Shown: piece by piece, positions 61,901 to 64,000 of the stretch
Numbering within the stretch: the first letter of the stretch is position 1
Layout of the letters: each line of letters opens with the position of its first letter
Assembly (NCBI GenBank): GCA_016712345.1
Contig: JADJRH010000011.1
Coordinates: 4,278,001 to 4,342,000 of the forward strand
DNA: 64,000 nucleotides
Reading direction: 5' to 3'
DNA from: Polyangiaceae bacterium
GTDB taxonomy: Bacteria > Myxococcota_A > Polyangia > Polyangiales > Polyangiaceae
Made by a program: the position numbers and the translations under genes
Notes under the pieces: model-generated
Database searches by the model: none
The model's input: the letters and a program-made list of their open reading frames with translations, nothing else
Told to the model about the DNA's origin: nothing

Positions 61901-62050
61901 ATCGCTCAAGTCGCATCCGACAACCTTGCCGGCGGCTGGGGATTCACTACATACGATACTCCGTGGATACCGTTCGCCGTCCTCGGTGGCACGGCACTCG
62001 GTTTGCTAATCCTCCTGATGATTATCCTCAAACGCCGCGATCCGGTGTGA
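58958..62050 (+). CDS. Double FHA-domain ABC exporter (ATPase-permease fusion)
   Basis: This 1030-aa half transporter starts at ATG 58958. Two FHA domains bind phosphothreonine: LQIGRDPARASLVIAHPSVS, SQHATVMLD (about 105-170) and SIGRTPNNDIVINHPQVSST, HALLH (about 265-340). Between them lies a Gln/Ala/Pro-rich linker. The ATPase has Walker A GPSGAGKTTLLLTLNG, signature LSGGQRKRVN, Walker B VILFLDEPTSGLAADD and the H-loop His (IMTIHQPAKD). The ABC-2 permease part has six membrane helices after residue 690. The architecture is that of Mycobacterium Rv1747. FHA reading of kinase phosphorylation is inferred. The TonB gene follows at once. Confidence 0.93.
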   Translation: MKRATDMIPGFGKQTISIGSAPGCDVVLQGDGILPEHARIVHQGGGKLVFMVAGPGAAAAGRPIAPGEQVPFDFRTQFTIGAVMVPLNHPAITLMLMAQGTVQVPPGHLQIGRDPARASLVIAHPSVSSQHATVMLDRMMVTDHGSTSGTYVGPNKIQPNTPTPIDPNGILAFGPVPVQVGLLTRIAQAGRGAPAQAAAPQAPVPQAAPVQQQPSAPPPPVQQHAPQQHAGTQHVPQQQAATPSPAQVSGAPGRKNKTVLGQFDFTSAAKPIKSIGRTPNNDIVINHPQVSSTHALLHNVGGRLYIEDRGSANGTYVHGHRIAPGQKIPVQSGEKIYIGPMPLQIEVSASGAAEIFQEQDPSDKWQGKPLYEIEAWSLVLEVPDRDNPSEMKRLLDDVSFKALPGDMIALMGPSGAGKTTLLLTLNGYLPPTSGMVRINGEDLYNIYDTLRGSIGYVPQDDLVHPELTVFEAVRYSAKFRLPPDYSEEEIDARVEQTIKDLGLEGVKNLQIGRPEKKILSGGQRKRVNIALELVTDPVILFLDEPTSGLAADDTTALINLLHDLTKATGKTIIMTIHQPAKDEFEKFTHAFIMGYGGVPMFFGPTRPDAYRFFGTWKERQGKPNDIDNPRDMFEAIAQREKPIFDAMRARDAGAQRGVARRLAAVEWRKEFFLQTNPVFQRMYSGRRAVGGGQGTRGIPATRQQTSGQLRLLLSRYFKVKVRDVGGTAIMLLQAPIIGILLAIVFGWQEKAVPAWCLGALQDLSRKAGGKLGGGDVLKNLEATRDHTGAIFFLVVAAVWFGTSNAAREIVSERSIYLRERMVNLGLVNYVLSKYILLAGFCLIQCTVLLAIVFFTLGFHGGPAAFGMMLASLISTSLCAVALGLLLSTVVASSEAAMALTPIALIPQVVLGGLMVPATTVPHLKWLMYVIPARWGFEGSVVPERMGLENDSSWLIDLQMKSSDQGYNSPNDFIEAGKFKCSIAQVASDNLAGGWGFTTYDTPWIPFAVLGGTALGLLILLMIILKRRDPV

Positions 62051-64000
62051 TGTTTTACCGACGAAGACCCTTCCAAAACGCGGCGGCATTGGTCGTCGCA
62101 CTGCTAACGGCCCCGCAAACAACCGCCGCATGGGCGCAAGATCCGCCGCCCGACGGTGGCTCGGGGGCGGTTCCACGCGGCGGCTCGGGGGCGGCTCCGC
62201 AGAGTCCTCCGGCGAACCCGGCGCCGTCAACCGGTCAGGTCACGCTGCCGCGGCCGCTCACATTCGTTGATCCGGGTTATACAGACCAGGCGCGAGACGC
62301 GGGCATTCAGGGCGTTGTTACCCTCCAACTTGACATTACCGTCGATGGGAAGGTGTCAAACGCGGTGGTCGTGGGTCCGCTCGATCCCGGACTTGACGCT
62401 CTTGCGGTGGAGGCCGCAAAAAAACAAACTTCTCACCGGCGCGCAAAGCCGACGGGACAGCTTTCGCGGCGCGTATTCTTTACAAATATACCTTCTCCCT
62501 CAAAACGGTAGAAACACCGCAGGGTCAAGAACAGGTACCCACCGCCAAAACGGTTGAAGGGTTCGGCGGTGTTGTGCTCGCGGCCGGCGGTGAAGTGTCG
62601 CTTGCCGGCGCCAAAGTCAAAATTCGACCCGTCGGCGGCGGCACCGGTACAGAAGTGGTGACCGGTGAAAAAGGCTCCTTTTCGTTTGAGGGCCTGCCCC
62701 CCGGTCAATATGAAATCACTGTTGACCTTGCCGGGTATGAACCGCTTGTCCTCACCGAAGAGATCATTTCCGGTGAGCGAACTGAAGTAAAATATCGCCT
62801 CTCCACAAGAGCTGAAGGTGGGGTGATTGACGTTCAGGTTCGAGGTGCAAAACCTCCCCGCGAGGTCACCAAACGCACCGTCACCGCGCGTGAAATCAGC
62901 CGCATTCCCGGCACCAACGGCGACGCGCTGCGGTCAATTCAAAATCTACCCGGCGTTGCGCGGCCCCCCGCCATCTTGGGCCTTCTCATTGTGCGCGGCT
63001 CTGCCCCACAAGACTCGCAGACATTTATCGACGGAACTCCCGTTCCACTTATCTACCACTTTGGCGGACTATCGAGCGTTGTCCCTACCGAAGTTCTCGA
63101 AAAAATCGATTTTTATCCCGGCAATTTCAGCTCGCAATACGGCCGCGTTATGGGCGGTATTGTCGATGTCGGCATTCGATCTCCCAAAGACGACGGCAAG
63201 CTTCACGGCCTCGTTCAGGTCGACTTAATTGACGCTCGCCTCCTTGTCGAAAAAACTTTCAAAATCGGCAATTATCCCCTCAAACTCATGGCGGCGGCGC
63301 GCCGGAGTTATTTTGATGCGTGGCTCGGTCCGGTGCTTTCAGCCGCCGGAGGCGGAGTTACCCAAGCCCCCGTCTACTACGATTATCAATTGGTGGCAGA
63401 AACCAATCCAACCCCCAACTCAAGCCTTCGTGCGAGCTTTTTCGGCTCCGACGATGCGCTTGAACTGCTCCTTGCCGATCCTGCCCCGGGTGAACCTGGA
63501 ATCAGCGGCAATGCCGGGCTTCATACCGCTTTTCAACGCGTTCAACTCAAGTATGAAAATCAATACTCGCAGGACGACAGCCTCTCCACTGTGGTCGCCT
63601 ACGGGCATGATGAACTCGGCTTTTCAATTGGCCCCCTTTATTTCAACCTCGACGTTGATACAATCACCGGAAGGCTTGAGTACACACACCGCTTCTCCGA
63701 CAGTATTCGGCTCAACACGGGGTTTGATGTGTACCGCGGCTTCTACGACGTGGCGTTCAGGTTGCCGCAGGGCCCCGCACCGGGTCAACCTCCCAACCAA
63801 CCGTTTTCCACTCAGCAAACCCGCAGCATCAGCCAAAGCGGTGAAGCGCTCTACCCATCCGCCTACCTTGAAATGGAGCTTTCTCCCCTGAAAGGGATGA
63901 AGCTCATTCCAGGTATCAGGGTAGACTATTACTCCATCAATGACTCGGTGGATATTTCACCCAGATTCGCAGGCCGGTACGACATTCGGCAAGGTTACCC
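62050..64000 (+). CDS. TonB-dependent receptor with TonB-C-like head, frameshifted, runs off window
   Basis: Start ATG 62050 overlaps the ABC stop by one base (TGATG). A signal peptide (residues 1-31, ending WAQ) leads to a TonB-C-type domain (PRPLTFVDPGYTDQARDAGI, VVTLQLDITVDGKVSNAVVV). The frame breaks at an A7 run (62418-62424). One added base restores FSPARKADGTAFAARILYKY and everything after. Then come a carboxypeptidase-regulatory-like fold (FSFEGLPPGQYEITVDLAGY), a plug domain (IPGTNGDALRSIQNLPGVA, GGIVDVGIRSPKDDG) and the first barrel strands. It is cut at the window edge. The second frame runs open to base 64000. Confidence 0.85.

Overview
The window is a 64 kb chromosomal stretch with G+C that looks to be about 60% by eye. 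It has the character of a myxobacterium-like member of the Myxococcota. The grounds are the many Sec lipoproteins with Gly/Ser/Thr/Ala-rich linkers, a Hanks-type kinase with a C-terminal membrane and extracellular part, an FHA-FHA-ABC exporter, CotH/MopE-type/lectin mosaics, and VgrG-PAAR-DUF2169 type VI parts. Housekeeping genes (mutS, pyk, rlmN, tatBC, rlmH, rsfS, proA, guaA) are interspersed. I saw no rRNA, tRNA, CRISPR array, phage or complete insertion sequence.

Layout. 0-12 kb: secreted TPR-like protein, methyltransferase, large TPR membrane protein, proline-rich secreted protein and two large beta-propeller-like lipoproteins. 12-26 kb: Uma2-like protein, PYPQG-repeat lipoprotein, mutS, dienoyl-CoA isomerase-like crotonase, DUF4336-like and GFA proteins, a NUDIX-PP2C pair, a PH-like membrane protein, a frameshifted Ser/Thr kinase and pyk. 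25-31 kb: forward run of P-loop ATPase, sirtuin, GH31 lipoprotein and small lipoprotein, then a PIN-toxin remnant. 31-35.5 kb: three reverse lipoproteins divergent from a CotH/metal-binding/C-type-lectin lipoprotein. 35.5-36.2 kb: a 309-bp tandem duplication. 36-47 kb: VgrG, PAAR and FHA-DUF4123 proteins, rlmN, two FadL-like porins, a DUF2169 protein and an unknown protein. 47-54 kb: tatB-tatC facing rlmH-rsfS, then proA, two tiny lipoproteins, guaA and a PEGA-like lipoprotein. 54-64 kb: TerB-like protein, Tat-dependent PhoD, hemerythrin, a lipoprotein, the FHA-ABC exporter and the start of a TonB-dependent receptor that runs off the window.

The most interesting non-coding signal is a three-copy interspersed repeat (286, 438 and 290 bp). 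It has 10-bp perfect termini beginning with CTAG, internal hairpins and a GCGA-capped stem whose arms change in a compensatory way between copies. In every copy the stop codon of a neighbouring gene lies inside the terminal CTAG. This fits a MITE with a CTAG target duplication that inserts at stop codons without destroying them. Other signals are a strongly repeated palindrome TGTGTACACA with intergenic clusters, an enriched heptamer TCTACCC, and three single-base frameshifts at short homopolymers that split otherwise well-formed genes (kinase, porin, TonB receptor).

Functionally the window is dominated by envelope and export biology: lipoproteins, outer-membrane barrels, Tat export, type VI adaptor parts and phosphoprotein signalling (kinase, PP2C, FHA).
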